Assembly: GCA_022843625.1 (NCBI GenBank)
Contig: JALHNH010000008.1
Span: forward strand, 124,001-188,000
Reading direction: 5' to 3'
DNA length: 64,000 bases
DNA from: Bryobacter sp.
Lineage (GTDB): Bacteria > Acidobacteriota > Terriglobia > Bryobacterales > Bryobacteraceae
The notes beneath the pieces were generated by a model that did no database searches, had not been told where the DNA came from, and saw nothing but the letters and a program-made list of their open reading frames with translations. Position numbers and translations under genes: made by a program. Numbering within the stretch: the first letter of the stretch is position 1; each line of letters opens with the position of its first letter. Below, one piece after another: positions 25,388 to 34,819 of this stretch.

Positions 25388-26890
25388 ATGAGCCAATTGC
25401 TTCGCTGCAAAGCGATTGATGTCCTGATCCGCGAAAGCGAATCTTCCGCCACCAAACTCACCAGAACCCTCGGCCTCTGGAGTCTCGTCGCCATGGGCAT
25501 CGGTGCTGTCATCGGCTCTGGCATTTTCACCCTCACCGGAACTGCCGCCGCTGGCGTCACTATGCAATACCCCAGCGTTCTCCACGCTCCTGTCATGGAT
25601 CTCCTCCGCTTCGGTCCAGACGCTATTTCCACCATCGGCCGTCCCGGTGCAGGCCCTGGTGTCGTCCTCTCCTTCCTCCTGGTCGCCTTCGCCTGCGGTT
25701 TTGCCGCCCTCTGTTACGCAGAACTCAGCTCGATGATCCCCATTGCCGGCTCCACCTATACCTACGCTTACGCAACCCTCGGCGAAATCTTCGCCTGGAT
25801 CCTCGGCTGGGATCTCATCCTCGAATATGCCGTCTCCAACATGAGCGTCGCCGTCGGTTTCTCCGGTTACTTCAACGATGTCCTCGAAAATCTCTTCGGC
25901 TATCGCCTCCCGCCAGAGTGGTCCGGCCCCGCCTTCAAAGGCGGCGGCGTCACCGGCGCTTACTTCAATATCCCCGCCCTTCTGATCATGATCCTCCTCA
26001 CCTGGCTCCTCATCAAAGGCGTAAAGGAATCGGCCCGCGCCACTAACATCATGGTCATTATCAAGACCGTCGCCATCCTCGCCTTCGTCTTCGGTGCCGC
26101 CTCCGCCATCAACCCCGCCAACTGGACGCCCTTCACCCCCAATGGCATGTCTGGCGTCATCTCCGGCGCAGCTATCGTTTTCTTCGCCTACATCGGTTTC
26201 GATTCCGTCTCTACCGCCGCCGAAGAGTGCAAAAATCCCAAACGCGATCTCCCCTGGGGCATCATGATCACCCTCGGTGTCTGCACCCTTCTCTACGGCG
26301 CAGTCTCGCTCGTCCTCACTGGCATCGTCTCCTACACCACCCTCAACAACGACGAACCCGTCGCCCGCGCTCTCAAAGAAATCGGCTACAACAAGCTGCG
26401 TATCTTTGTCAGTGTCGGTGCCCTCATCGGCATGTGGAGCTCCCTCCTGGTCTTCCAATACGGCCAGGCCCGCATCTGGTTTGCCATGTCCAGGGACAAA
26501 CTCCTGCCTGAAATCTTCTCGCGCGTCCACCCAAAACACCGCACCCCCCACATCTCCACCTGGGTCGCCGGCTTCGTCGTCGGCATCCCCGCTGGTCTCT
26601 GGGATATCGCAACTTTCGCTGAACTCGCCAACATCGGCACCCTCGCCGCCTTCGCCAGCGTCTCGGCCGGCGTCATCATCCTCCGCAAACGTCAGCCGGA
26701 GCGCCCTCGCGGCTTCCGTGTCCCCTTCGTGCCTTTCGTGCCCTACGTCTCCATCGCTTTCTGCCTCATCCTGATGCTCGGCCTCCCGCTCCAGACCTGG
26801 CTCACCTTCTTCATCTGGCTCATCATCGGCCTCGCCATTTATTTCGGCTATTCAAAATCCCGCAGCCCACTCGCACAAGAGGCAAACTAA
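25388..26890 (+). CDS. APC-family amino acid permease (cationic amino acid transporter-like)
   Basis: A 500-residue inner-membrane protein with about 12-14 predicted membrane segments. Diagnostic stretches are GLWSLVAMGIGAVIGSGIF at the start of the first segment, GFAALCYAELSSMIPIAGS, and FFAYIGFDSVSTAAEE. These match the CAT subgroup of the APC superfamily, which imports amino acids by proton symport. The N-terminal cytoplasmic LIRESESSATKLTRTLGLW-type leader is also typical. The upstream region holds the structured RNA candidate and a probable leaderless promoter. The sugar isomerase gene begins 4 bases after its stop. Confidence 0.92.
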   Translation: MSQLLRCKAIDVLIRESESSATKLTRTLGLWSLVAMGIGAVIGSGIFTLTGTAAAGVTMQYPSVLHAPVMDLLRFGPDAISTIGRPGAGPGVVLSFLLVAFACGFAALCYAELSSMIPIAGSTYTYAYATLGEIFAWILGWDLILEYAVSNMSVAVGFSGYFNDVLENLFGYRLPPEWSGPAFKGGGVTGAYFNIPALLIMILLTWLLIKGVKESARATNIMVIIKTVAILAFVFGAASAINPANWTPFTPNGMSGVISGAAIVFFAYIGFDSVSTAAEECKNPKRDLPWGIMITLGVCTLLYGAVSLVLTGIVSYTTLNNDEPVARALKEIGYNKLRIFVSVGALIGMWSSLLVFQYGQARIWFAMSRDKLLPEIFSRVHPKHRTPHISTWVAGFVVGIPAGLWDIATFAELANIGTLAAFASVSAGVIILRKRQPERPRGFRVPFVPFVPYVSIAFCLILMLGLPLQTWLTFFIWLIIGLAIYFGYSKSRSPLAQEAN

Positions 26891-26894
26891 GAGT

Positions 26895-27962
26895 ATGCAG
26901 CGCCGCACCTTTCTCTCATCTTTGGCCGCCGCCCCCCTGGTCGCCGCCCTCCCCGACAAAATCGGCATCGGCTACAACACCTACTGCCTCCGCGGTCTCA
27001 AAATGACCGACCGCCAGCACTTCGAACAAGCCGCTGCCTGGAAGCTCGATGCCCTCTTCCTCCAGGATTCGCTCGATCCGCGCGCTCAAGACCCCACCCA
27101 CTGGGTCGAGGTGAAACAATGGGCCAAAGAATTTGACCTCCACCTCCAAACTGGCGGTTCCGGCTTCCTCCCCAAAACTCCAGAACAGTGGGAATCCAAT
27201 CTCGCCGCTGTCCGCAAGAACATCGCCCGGGCCAAAGCCTGCGGCTCCCCCATCGTCCGCGCCGTCTGCGCCGGCTTCCGCCACGAGCTTCCCCTGGCTT
27301 CTGCCGAAGCCAACATGGAACTCGCCATCAAAGTCCTCCGCACCCTCCGCACCGAAGTCATGGACGCCGGTCTTAAATTCGCTATCGAAGTCCACAAAGA
27401 CTTCCAGGCCTGGGAACACAAGATCATCATCGAAACCGCCGGTAAGGAATTCGTCGGCACATATCTCGATACCGGCAACCCCGTCTTCACTCTCGAAGAC
27501 CCCTTGTTGACGCTGGAAACATTAGCGCCCTACACTCTCACGTTCCATCTCCGCGACTCGGTCGTCTATGAACACCCGGGTGGCATTGCCGTCCAGTGGG
27601 TCCCTTTGGGCGAAGGCACCATTGACTTCAAGCAGATCATCGCCAAAGCCCGCCAGGTCTTAAGTCAGGACGTCCGCATCTTCATCAAGCCCATCACCGG
27701 CCGCCCCCCCGCGATCCTCCCCGTCTACGATGATCAGTGGTGGGCCAAGTGGTATCCCAAGGCGCGAGCCCAGGAATTCGCCCGCTTCGTCGCGATCGCC
27801 AAACGTGGCCGACCCTACGAGAAGCCCGTCGTCCAGGAAGACGTTACCGGTCGCACTCCGCCCCCTCCATACCAGGCCGCTCTCAACTACCAGCAAAAGG
27901 ATCACATGGAACGTAGCATCGCCTATGCCCGAGAGGTTTTGAAACTTGGCATTCGCGCTTAA
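26895..27962 (+). CDS. Sugar phosphate isomerase/epimerase-like TIM barrel, Tat-exported
   Basis: A 355-residue protein with a twin-arginine-like signal (QRRTFLSSLAAAPLVAALP) and an AP-endonuclease-2/xylose-isomerase-like TIM barrel. Probable metal ligands appear in order: FAIEVHKD, YLDTGNPVF, FHLRDS. The family includes sugar epimerases, isomerases and dehydratases; the Tat signal puts it in the periplasm. A short C-terminal extension with TGRTPPPPYQ is seen in exported members. The end overlaps the TTG start of the next gene by 17 bases, so the two are probably co-expressed with the permease. Confidence 0.83.
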   Translation: MQRRTFLSSLAAAPLVAALPDKIGIGYNTYCLRGLKMTDRQHFEQAAAWKLDALFLQDSLDPRAQDPTHWVEVKQWAKEFDLHLQTGGSGFLPKTPEQWESNLAAVRKNIARAKACGSPIVRAVCAGFRHELPLASAEANMELAIKVLRTLRTEVMDAGLKFAIEVHKDFQAWEHKIIIETAGKEFVGTYLDTGNPVFTLEDPLLTLETLAPYTLTFHLRDSVVYEHPGGIAVQWVPLGEGTIDFKQIIAKARQVLSQDVRIFIKPITGRPPAILPVYDDQWWAKWYPKARAQEFARFVAIAKRGRPYEKPVVQEDVTGRTPPPPYQAALNYQQKDHMERSIAYAREVLKLGIRA

Positions 27963-28923
27963 ACTCACACTCATTCTGATATTCTTCTGCACCAGCCCAC
28001 TCCTGGCCCAAAAGAAGAAGAACAAGAAGAAAGACATCGAACCAATTACGCAGACTTTGGAGGTTCTCCCGGACCCTCCTCCTGCGGTAAAGGTCGAAAG
28101 CACCCGCCTTGTCTTCTTTACCAGCCCCCTCACGACTAAAGGCCTCCTCAGCCAGCAGTCCAAAGATGCCCTCAATGCGCTCCGCCGCCAGGCCCACGGC
28201 GCCGTCATCGTCAAGCTCCGCGCCTTCGTAGCTGGCCGGGGTGACGCCCGTCGTGTCTCAGCCATCGTCAGCGAGCAGTTCACCGAATGGCATCTCCCAC
28301 TCCCCGCCCTCACAATCCTTCAGATTGGCGCTCTGCCCCTCGAAGGTGCTCAGGTTCAGATCGAAGCCATCGCCGAAGACCGCAAACCAGTCAACCCAAA
28401 CGGCGTGGCCTGGCTACCCGCCACCCAAATCACCAAGCCCCTGGCTGAATCCGGCGACGTCAACGCCGTCCAGCCAATCCTCGAAGAATCCATGAACGGC
28501 CTAAAGGGCGAAGTTCTCGCTGTTACCTGCTATGTCTCAAATCTGGACAACCCCGCCAACCTCGAACGCGCCATGGCCGCAAAGTTCCCCAGCGCAGCCC
28601 GCACGCTCCTGCAGGCCCAACGCGCCACCGGTTCTGGGTTGGCGCGATGTGAGGCCGCTACCAGGCGCACAATAGGAGACCCAGACCGTCTGGTACTCAC
28701 AGGCTCCATCATCGGCTTTGGCACCGACGAACCGGCAATTCAGCTAGTCCAGGGCCGCCTCATCAAGCTCCTGGAGTCGAGCAACGCCACCCTGATCGAA
28801 CGAAAAGGCTACGGGGTGAGCCGTAGCCTTGAAAATCGTTTAGGTTCAATTGCGGTGATCGAAGGTGTTGGTTCTAATGAAGCCACCTTCGCTTTGGAAG
28901 CCATCGGCCTCCTGAAAAACTAG
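27946..28923 (+). CDS. Exported protein with two RidA-like domains
   Basis: A 325-residue protein with a signal peptide (about 1-21), a lysine-rich stretch (KKKNKKKDIE) and a first RidA/YjgF-like domain (KGLLSQQSKDALNALRR to VQIEAIAED). The arginine that binds substrate carboxylate in RidA (ART) is Leu here (ALTIL). A second, weaker copy spans roughly 180-300 (EVLAVTCYVSNLDNPANL). It is likely a structural or binding relative, not an imine deaminase. The start is TTG inside the preceding gene; no ATG precedes the signal. The stop shares the CTAG palindrome with the convergent receiver gene. Confidence 0.62.
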   Translation: MAFALKLTLILIFFCTSPLLAQKKKNKKKDIEPITQTLEVLPDPPPAVKVESTRLVFFTSPLTTKGLLSQQSKDALNALRRQAHGAVIVKLRAFVAGRGDARRVSAIVSEQFTEWHLPLPALTILQIGALPLEGAQVQIEAIAEDRKPVNPNGVAWLPATQITKPLAESGDVNAVQPILEESMNGLKGEVLAVTCYVSNLDNPANLERAMAAKFPSAARTLLQAQRATGSGLARCEAATRRTIGDPDRLVLTGSIIGFGTDEPAIQLVQGRLIKLLESSNATLIERKGYGVSRSLENRLGSIAVIEGVGSNEATFALEAIGLLKN

Positions 28924-29357
28924 CCCGCGATCCGCAACTCGCGGCGCACCTGCATGCTGGCCCGGCGGCTGATCAGGTCAGCGACCATGCCTAGCAACTC
29001 AGGAATATCTTCGGGAGACACCAAAACAGGTTTCCGGTCCACATTCGAACCGGCAATTTCATCACTCTCGGTGTTAAAAAAAGCGGTTGCTGGCCGGTAA
29101 TCCATCGTTTTGGCATGTTCTACGATGCGGCGGCCAGAATCCGGATCACCCATATCCCGTCCGGTAAGAACGAGAGAATACTCTTGGGCATCCAGCTTTT
29201 GCATGGCTTCTGCTGCACTGGCAGCGGAATCTACTTTGTATCCACCAGCCTCAAGGACGGTTTGCAGCGTCAGTCGGGCGGTAGGGTCATCATCGGCTAG
29301 CAAAACACGTGCCAGCCTCATTGTTTTTTTGGGAGCGAGTTGGAGGGTTATCGACAT
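28920..29357 (-). CDS. Degenerate response-regulator receiver domain protein
   Basis: A 145-residue stand-alone receiver. The acidic pocket is present (LLADDDPTAR), but the phospho-acceptor Asp is Gly66 (SLVLTGRDMG), and the conserved Lys-Pro near the end is replaced (VLVSPEDIPEL). It therefore probably cannot be phosphorylated in the usual way and may work by protein contact. The start could be the ATG at 29357 or the later one at 29321 (MRLARVL). A TAAAAG hexamer lies 7 bases upstream of 29357. The intergenic stretch up to 29532 holds its promoter and nothing else that I can identify. Confidence 0.8.
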   Translation of the reverse strand: MSITLQLAPKKTMRLARVLLADDDPTARLTLQTVLEAGGYKVDSAASAAEAMQKLDAQEYSLVLTGRDMGDPDSGRRIVEHAKTMDYRPATAFFNTESDEIAGSNVDRKPVLVSPEDIPELLGMVADLISRRASMQVRRELRIAG

Positions 29358-29532
29358 TGTTAACTTTTAAGTTTTGATTTGAAGCCGAAGCTCTACCTTC
29401 AGTATAGGGATTCTCAAAACTTTTACTAGTGGGAATCTTTGTTACAACGCCTTTTGAGATCAATCACTTAGCCGTACTGGTACCAATGGCAGGCATAGGA
29501 TGGTATATGTCCAAGGCCCTACCCGGTCTAAG

Positions 29533-30237
29533 TCAAGTATCCGACCCCACACAAACCCCGTCGAGCACCCGATCCAGCACCTCAGCCTCCTTGGCATCCA
29601 ACCCCTCATAATCTGCGGTTTCCCCATAGCTACCCAAAAAACGCCATCGCTTTCCTTCACGACTTATACCTCTAGCATCCACAAGGTAAAACCCTTCCCA
29701 TCCAATCTGAACCTCGGAGTATTCGATGCCGTTGATAAATCGGTCGGATGTCGGAAACCCAGCCGACCACATCGGGCCCGAGCCATGTCGAATCCCGAAC
29801 TCCTTCTTCGCCTTCAAACGATAGAAGCGCATCGAATAATCGATATCTCTGCTGCGTTTGGTAACTTCGACCCCTTCCACCTGAGGAAACCGCATCTTCC
29901 CAATCTGGCCAGTGATGCCCATCGTCTTTTCTTTGGCCCCGCACTTTCGCACCTGAGCCACCACCCCAAGCTTCTTCATCCTCACCAAAATCTCACCCCC
30001 GGCACCCACCTTCAAACGTACCGACTCAAATCCCTCCTTCCTAACAACGATTGCCCCACCCGAAACACGATAGGGCAGTTCCCCCTTGGCATCAGATTCC
30101 CGTATCCCGGGATGAATCGACCCTCCAACCGCAATCGCACCAGCCACCGGCTGACCCAACTCATCGAGTACCTTCAATCGCAATTCCACTTGTCCCTGCG
30201 CCACCAGGCAAGCCAGCCAAACCACCAACCACCTCAC
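29533..30237 (-). CDS. Exported protein with carboxypeptidase-regulatory-like domain
   Basis: A 234-residue protein with a short signal peptide (MRWLVVWLACLVAQGQ) and a carboxypeptidase-regulatory-like beta-sandwich (VLDELGQPVAGAIAV, GIRESDAKGELPYRV). The remaining 140 residues are unrecognised and end in an acidic region. The ATG overlaps the stop of the heme/TPR lipoprotein gene (ATGA), so the two are translationally coupled and probably work on the same periplasmic process. A surface-binding or structural role is likely. Confidence 0.65.
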   Translation of the reverse strand: MRWLVVWLACLVAQGQVELRLKVLDELGQPVAGAIAVGGSIHPGIRESDAKGELPYRVSGGAIVVRKEGFESVRLKVGAGGEILVRMKKLGVVAQVRKCGAKEKTMGITGQIGKMRFPQVEGVEVTKRSRDIDYSMRFYRLKAKKEFGIRHGSGPMWSAGFPTSDRFINGIEYSEVQIGWEGFYLVDARGISREGKRWRFLGSYGETADYEGLDAKEAEVLDRVLDGVCVGSDT

Positions 30238-32384
30238 CGAGGCAAGCTCCCCAGCAACTCCGCCGCCTCCGCCCTCACCCCCGCATCCAACCCATTCGCC
30301 GCCAGCGACAAATACTTCCGCGCCCCAGCAAAATCATTCATCGCCCCAAGCGCCGTCCCCAATCCCAGCAGCGCCCGCCCATAAGCCGGATTCACCGCCA
30401 GCGCCGCGCGATACTGCCCCGCAGCCGACCGAAAGTCCCGCCCTGCCATATACAAATTCCCAAGCAAATCCAGTGCCTCCAAATCCTTAGGGGCCATCTT
30501 CACCACCTCGAGCGCATGAGGCACTGCCTCCGCAAACCGCTTCTGCCCAGCCAGAAAAACAGCAAAGTTAAACCGCCCCGCCCGCATCCCTGGGGCGTAA
30601 CGAATCGCCGCCAAATACTGCTTCTCGGCCCCGGCCAAATCCCCTTTGCCCGCCAGCAGATTTCCAAGGTTAGCCCGTACTTCAGCCTCATCCGGCTGCT
30701 CCCGCAACGCCGCAACAAAAGCCGCCTCGGCTCCGGCGCGATCCCCCGTCTCCATCAAAATCATGCCCAGCATCTTATGAGCCTCCACCAGCTCCGGCTC
30801 AGCCGCAATCGCCTTCCGCGCCGCCTTAGCCGCCTCCTCCCCTCGATTAGCCCGTGCCAGTTCCAGCCACGAAAGCGCATCCTTCGGATACAGCGAAGTA
30901 GCCTTCTCGAGCGTCACCTTCGCCGCCGCCAAATTACCAGCCCGCACCTGCGACGCCCCAAGGCTCCGCAGCGCCGGCAAATACTTCGGGTCCAGTTCCA
31001 GCGCCTTCGTGTAATAAGGCAAAGCCTTCGCCGCCTCCCCACTGGCGTGCAACGCCTGCGCCATCTGCAAATAATAAGCCGGATGCTTCGGCTGCTCCTT
31101 CTGCAGCGCTGCCTCAAGCCGCACCACCCCAGCCTTCAAATTACTCTGATGCATCACCTGCGCCAGTGCCGGATACAAATCCCCATCTCCCTCGCGCGGA
31201 TAATACCGAACCACCTCACCCTGATAAGACCCGCCACCCATCACCTCATGCCGCTCCTCCCGCGCCGCCATCCAATCCTTACCCACCACCGGCTTCTGAA
31301 TCTTGTGATCGGTCACGGCGACATGAACAACATCCTCAGTCCGCCGCTTCGGCATATGACAACTCGCACACTCCGCCTTCGCCACATGCTTCGCCGACCC
31401 AACCACAGCAGAATGGCAAGAGCTACAAGCCGCATCAATAGCGGCAACAGTTGTCTTCTGATGCGGATTATGGCAAGTCGTACAAGTCAGCTTCTCGTCA
31501 CTCAACCGGAAACACTTCGACTGCCGCAGCCGGTAAGCAGACCCTGCAATCTCAAACTTCTCCTCATGCCCAGTCCCTTTGGCATGATCAAAATGCGTAA
31601 TGAAATCCCCCAGCGCCTCACGCGGGTCATAACTGAAAATCCCCCGCTCAAACTTCACAATCGAATTCGGCAGCGAATAACTCGTAGTCTCCAGATGGCA
31701 CTGCATACAAACCTCCATCTTCCGTTCCGCTGACACCTTCTTCGGGTTAAAGATCTTCCCTCGCCCCATCGAAGCAGCATGCTCCCGCCCCGGCCCATGG
31801 CACCTCTGGCAATCGATCCCCTCCGGCAACTCCCCTTCAAACACCGGGTCATCAAACAGCGAAGTCCCTGCCTGCTTCGGATACCCGTTATGGCAGAAAG
31901 CACACTGATACCCAATCGCCCGCCGCATATCCATGTGATCGGCGCGATCATAACCAGGGCTCATCGCCACAATGCCGCCCTTCTCCGGATACCAGTTCAC
32001 CGGCATCTCGATCAACCGCCCCTGTTCACTGCGATGAATAAAGCTGCGGGCATGATTCCCGCTCCCCAACACATACTGAATCTCTTTTTCGAGAACATTC
32101 CCCCCACCCACTTCATCCCGCCGCAGAAACACCTTGCCATCCCGCTTCAGGAACTCATACTTCCGCCCACTCTTGTCATGGACAAAAGCACCCCCCGGAA
32201 CCTCATCCTCACCGATCTTATGAAAAGCCCGAGCCATGCCAGTCTCGCGATAGGTATTAGCGATCTGAGCATGGCAAGACTCGCAAGCCCGCGAATCGAT
32301 ATACCCGCTAGCCTTCTCCGCCACCGGATCCGTCTTCCCACACCCCACCATCAACACTGCCAGTAGCATCAAGACAATCGCCAT
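30234..32384 (-). CDS. Seven-heme cytochrome c lipoprotein with TPR repeats
   Basis: A 716-residue protein. The lipoprotein signal ends VLMVGC. Seven CxxCH heme motifs follow in the first half: CESCH, CAFCH, CQRCH, CMQCH, CTTCH, CSSCH and CASCH, the last near residue 350. From about residue 390 tetratricopeptide repeats continue to the C-terminus (YYTKALELDPKYLPALRSLG, YLAAIRYAP, YRAALAVNPAYG). This cytochrome plus TPR layout is seen in exported proteins of Acidobacteria and Planctomycetes. It should move electrons at the outer face of a membrane and bind partner proteins. It is coupled to the regulatory-domain protein. Confidence 0.87.
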   Translation of the reverse strand: MAIVLMLLAVLMVGCGKTDPVAEKASGYIDSRACESCHAQIANTYRETGMARAFHKIGEDEVPGGAFVHDKSGRKYEFLKRDGKVFLRRDEVGGGNVLEKEIQYVLGSGNHARSFIHRSEQGRLIEMPVNWYPEKGGIVAMSPGYDRADHMDMRRAIGYQCAFCHNGYPKQAGTSLFDDPVFEGELPEGIDCQRCHGPGREHAASMGRGKIFNPKKVSAERKMEVCMQCHLETTSYSLPNSIVKFERGIFSYDPREALGDFITHFDHAKGTGHEEKFEIAGSAYRLRQSKCFRLSDEKLTCTTCHNPHQKTTVAAIDAACSSCHSAVVGSAKHVAKAECASCHMPKRRTEDVVHVAVTDHKIQKPVVGKDWMAAREERHEVMGGGSYQGEVVRYYPREGDGDLYPALAQVMHQSNLKAGVVRLEAALQKEQPKHPAYYLQMAQALHASGEAAKALPYYTKALELDPKYLPALRSLGASQVRAGNLAAAKVTLEKATSLYPKDALSWLELARANRGEEAAKAARKAIAAEPELVEAHKMLGMILMETGDRAGAEAAFVAALREQPDEAEVRANLGNLLAGKGDLAGAEKQYLAAIRYAPGMRAGRFNFAVFLAGQKRFAEAVPHALEVVKMAPKDLEALDLLGNLYMAGRDFRSAAGQYRAALAVNPAYGRALLGLGTALGAMNDFAGARKYLSLAANGLDAGVRAEAAELLGSLPR

Positions 32385-32430
32385 ATCAATAGACTAGTCG
32401 ATACTCTCCCCTTCAGCTCTGGACTTGACA

Positions 32431-32436
32431 TAAAAT
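32431..32436 (+). promoter_or_regulatory. -10-like hexamer TAAAAT before the DUF1553 gene
   Basis: TAAAAT, seven bases, then the ATG at 32444, with no ribosome-binding site. It fits a leaderless start for the long plus-strand gene run. Confidence 0.38.
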
Positions 32437-32443
32437 CACCACA

Positions 32444-34819
32444 ATGGCACTCCTCCCTCTCCTCCTCGCCCTGGCCATAGACCCCGCCCAACTCTTCACC
32501 ACCGCCATCCAGCCCACCCTCAAGCGCGATTGCCTCGGCTGCCACGGCGAAGGCCAGGTCCTCTCCAAACTCGACCTCCGTACCCGCGAATCCCTCCTGC
32601 AAGGAGGCACCCGCGGCCCCTCCATCACCCCCGGCAACGCCCAATCCAGCCCCCTCTTCCAACTACTCAAATCCGGCCAGATGCCCCCCGGCAAACCCCT
32701 CCCCGCCGAAACCATCACCGCCTTCGAAACCTGGATCAACTCCGGTGCTCCCTGGCTCGAATCCAAAATCACCCCCCGCTGGAACCTCTCCCCCGCCGAC
32801 CTCTGGGCCTTCCAACCCATCCCCAAATCCGAACCCATCATCTTCCCCAAAGCCACCACCAAAGCCGACCCCCGCACCCTCATCCGCCGAGCCACGATTG
32901 ACCTCACCGGCCTCCCTCCCACCCCAACAGAGGTCCAGCAATTCCTCAACGACAAATCCCCAGCAGCATATGAAAATCTAATCGACAGGCTGCTAGCCTC
33001 CCCACGCTTCGGCGAACGCATGGCCCGCCACTGGCTCGACGTCGTCCGCTACGCCGACACCGGCGGCTACTCCAACGACTTCGAACGTCCCAACGCCTGG
33101 CGCTACCGCGACTACGTCATCCGCGCCTTCAACGAAAACAAACCCTACGACCAATTCGTTCGCGAACAAATCGCCGGCGACGAACTCTACCCCCAAAGCC
33201 CAGAAGCCAAAATCGCCACCGGCTTCCTCCGTATGGGCCCCTGGGAACACACCGGCATGTCTGTCGAAGCCCAAACCCGCCAGATGTTCCTCGACGACGT
33301 CACAGCCTCCATTGGCACCACCTTCCTCGGTCTCACCACCGGCTGCGCCCGTTGTCACGATCACAAATTCGACCCCATCCCCACCAAAGACTATTACCGC
33401 CTCCAGGCCGTCTTCGCGACAACAGAATTCGCGCGCCCCAACCTACCCTTCCTGCCCACAGAGAACCTCACTCATCTATCAAAAGACCGCGAACGTCTCC
33501 AGCAAATCCACCAGCGCACCAAAGCCCTCATGGATTCCTACGGCAACATCAACCGTCCCAACTTCCCGCCTGAAGACTACGAAGCCTTCAAGATCCAACA
33601 AAAACACCTCGCACTCTACAAAGAATCCCTAGACCGCTTCGAGCCCAAAGCCTTCACCGTTTCGAGCGGCCCCCTCGACGGCGCAACCGACGGTGGCCCC
33701 AACCTCAAATACCCCAAACGCGAAGCCTACCAGCCAACCACCATCCACATCCTGCCCGGCGGCAACATCCAGTCCCCGGCAGAGGCCGTAACTCCCGGCA
33801 CTCTCACCGTCATCAAAGAAGCACCCATCCCGGACACAATCGAAGGCCGCCGCGCCGCCCTCGCCCTCTGGATCACAGACAAACAAAACCCCCTCACCCC
33901 GCGCGTCATCGCCAACCGCATCTGGCAAATCCACTTCGGCAAAGGCATCGCTGCAGACTCAAACAACTTCGGCAAAATGGGAGCCAAACCGACAGACCCC
34001 AAACTCCTCGATCAGCTCGCCGCCTTCCTCCTCGAAAACAACTACAACCTCAAGGCCCTCCACAAACAGATCCTCCTCTCAGCCCACTACCAGTCCAAAG
34101 ACCTTGCTCCCCGCCGCATCGAAGCCGAAGTCCTCCGCGACTCCATCCTCGCCGTCTCAGGCGAACTCTCCCTCGAAGCCGGCGGCCCCGGCACATTCCC
34201 CCAAATCAACGACGACGTCGCCCGCCAGCCCCAACATCGCATGGGCACCCTCGCTCCTCCCTACTTCCCCTCACCAGAGAAATCCCAACGTAACCGCCGC
34301 ACCATCTACACCGTGCAGCAGCGCTCCCTCATCGACCCCATCGTCGACGTCTTCAACGCCCCCAGCCTCGACCTCTCCTGCGATCGTCGTGAAACCTCCA
34401 CCGTCCCCACGCAAGCTTTCGCCCTCTTCAACAGTCAATTCGCGCACGACATGGCCCTCGCCTTCGCCGCCCGTCTCGACAAAGAAGCCGCCACCCCCAA
34501 AGCCCGCATCACCCGCGCCTTCGAGCTAGCCTTCTCCCGCCCGCCAACATCGAGCGAACTCCAACTCTCCCTAGCCCATCTCGCAAAGATGACCACCCAC
34601 CATCAGCAACATCCTCCACCCCCAATCGAGCCAGCCAAACCCATCATCCACAGCATCACCAGCGAACTCACGGGCGAAATCTTCACCTTCACCCAAACCC
34701 AGCCCTCAACCCCAATCGAGCCCAACCTCCACCCCTCCCAGGTCAGCCCAGCCACCCGCGCCCTCGCTGACCTCACCCTCTCGCTCATCAACTCCAACGA
34801 GTTCCTTTATGTCTACTAA
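32444..34819 (+). CDS. DUF1549/DUF1553 cytochrome-like protein (PSCyt1 type)
   Basis: A 791-residue exported protein. An N-terminal cytochrome-like domain has CLGCH and ends in GQMPPGKPL; DUF1549 follows (IRRATIDLTGLPPTPTEVQ, ARHWLDVVRYADTGGY), with a second heme-type motif CARCHDHKFDPIPTKDYY. DUF1553 forms the C-terminal half (NRIWQIHFGKGIAADSNNFG). Such proteins are always paired with DUF1501 proteins in Planctomycetes and Acidobacteria, and are thought to take part in oxidising or binding complex glycans; no member here is proven. The gene overlaps the DUF1501 gene by 11 bases. Confidence 0.9.
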   Translation: MALLPLLLALAIDPAQLFTTAIQPTLKRDCLGCHGEGQVLSKLDLRTRESLLQGGTRGPSITPGNAQSSPLFQLLKSGQMPPGKPLPAETITAFETWINSGAPWLESKITPRWNLSPADLWAFQPIPKSEPIIFPKATTKADPRTLIRRATIDLTGLPPTPTEVQQFLNDKSPAAYENLIDRLLASPRFGERMARHWLDVVRYADTGGYSNDFERPNAWRYRDYVIRAFNENKPYDQFVREQIAGDELYPQSPEAKIATGFLRMGPWEHTGMSVEAQTRQMFLDDVTASIGTTFLGLTTGCARCHDHKFDPIPTKDYYRLQAVFATTEFARPNLPFLPTENLTHLSKDRERLQQIHQRTKALMDSYGNINRPNFPPEDYEAFKIQQKHLALYKESLDRFEPKAFTVSSGPLDGATDGGPNLKYPKREAYQPTTIHILPGGNIQSPAEAVTPGTLTVIKEAPIPDTIEGRRAALALWITDKQNPLTPRVIANRIWQIHFGKGIAADSNNFGKMGAKPTDPKLLDQLAAFLLENNYNLKALHKQILLSAHYQSKDLAPRRIEAEVLRDSILAVSGELSLEAGGPGTFPQINDDVARQPQHRMGTLAPPYFPSPEKSQRNRRTIYTVQQRSLIDPIVDVFNAPSLDLSCDRRETSTVPTQAFALFNSQFAHDMALAFAARLDKEAATPKARITRAFELAFSRPPTSSELQLSLAHLAKMTTHHQQHPPPPIEPAKPIIHSITSELTGEIFTFTQTQPSTPIEPNLHPSQVSPATRALADLTLSLINSNEFLYVY

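Noticed and set aside
25190..26551. Minus-strand ORF of 453 codons opposite the amino acid permease
   Set aside because: Low-complexity Asp/Glu/Gly-rich translation typical of the antisense of a GC-rich gene; the plus strand encodes a clear permease.
30051..31733. Plus-strand ORF of 560 codons opposite the seven-heme cytochrome
   Set aside because: Translation is Arg/Pro/His-rich without domains; the minus strand has seven CxxCH motifs and TPRs.
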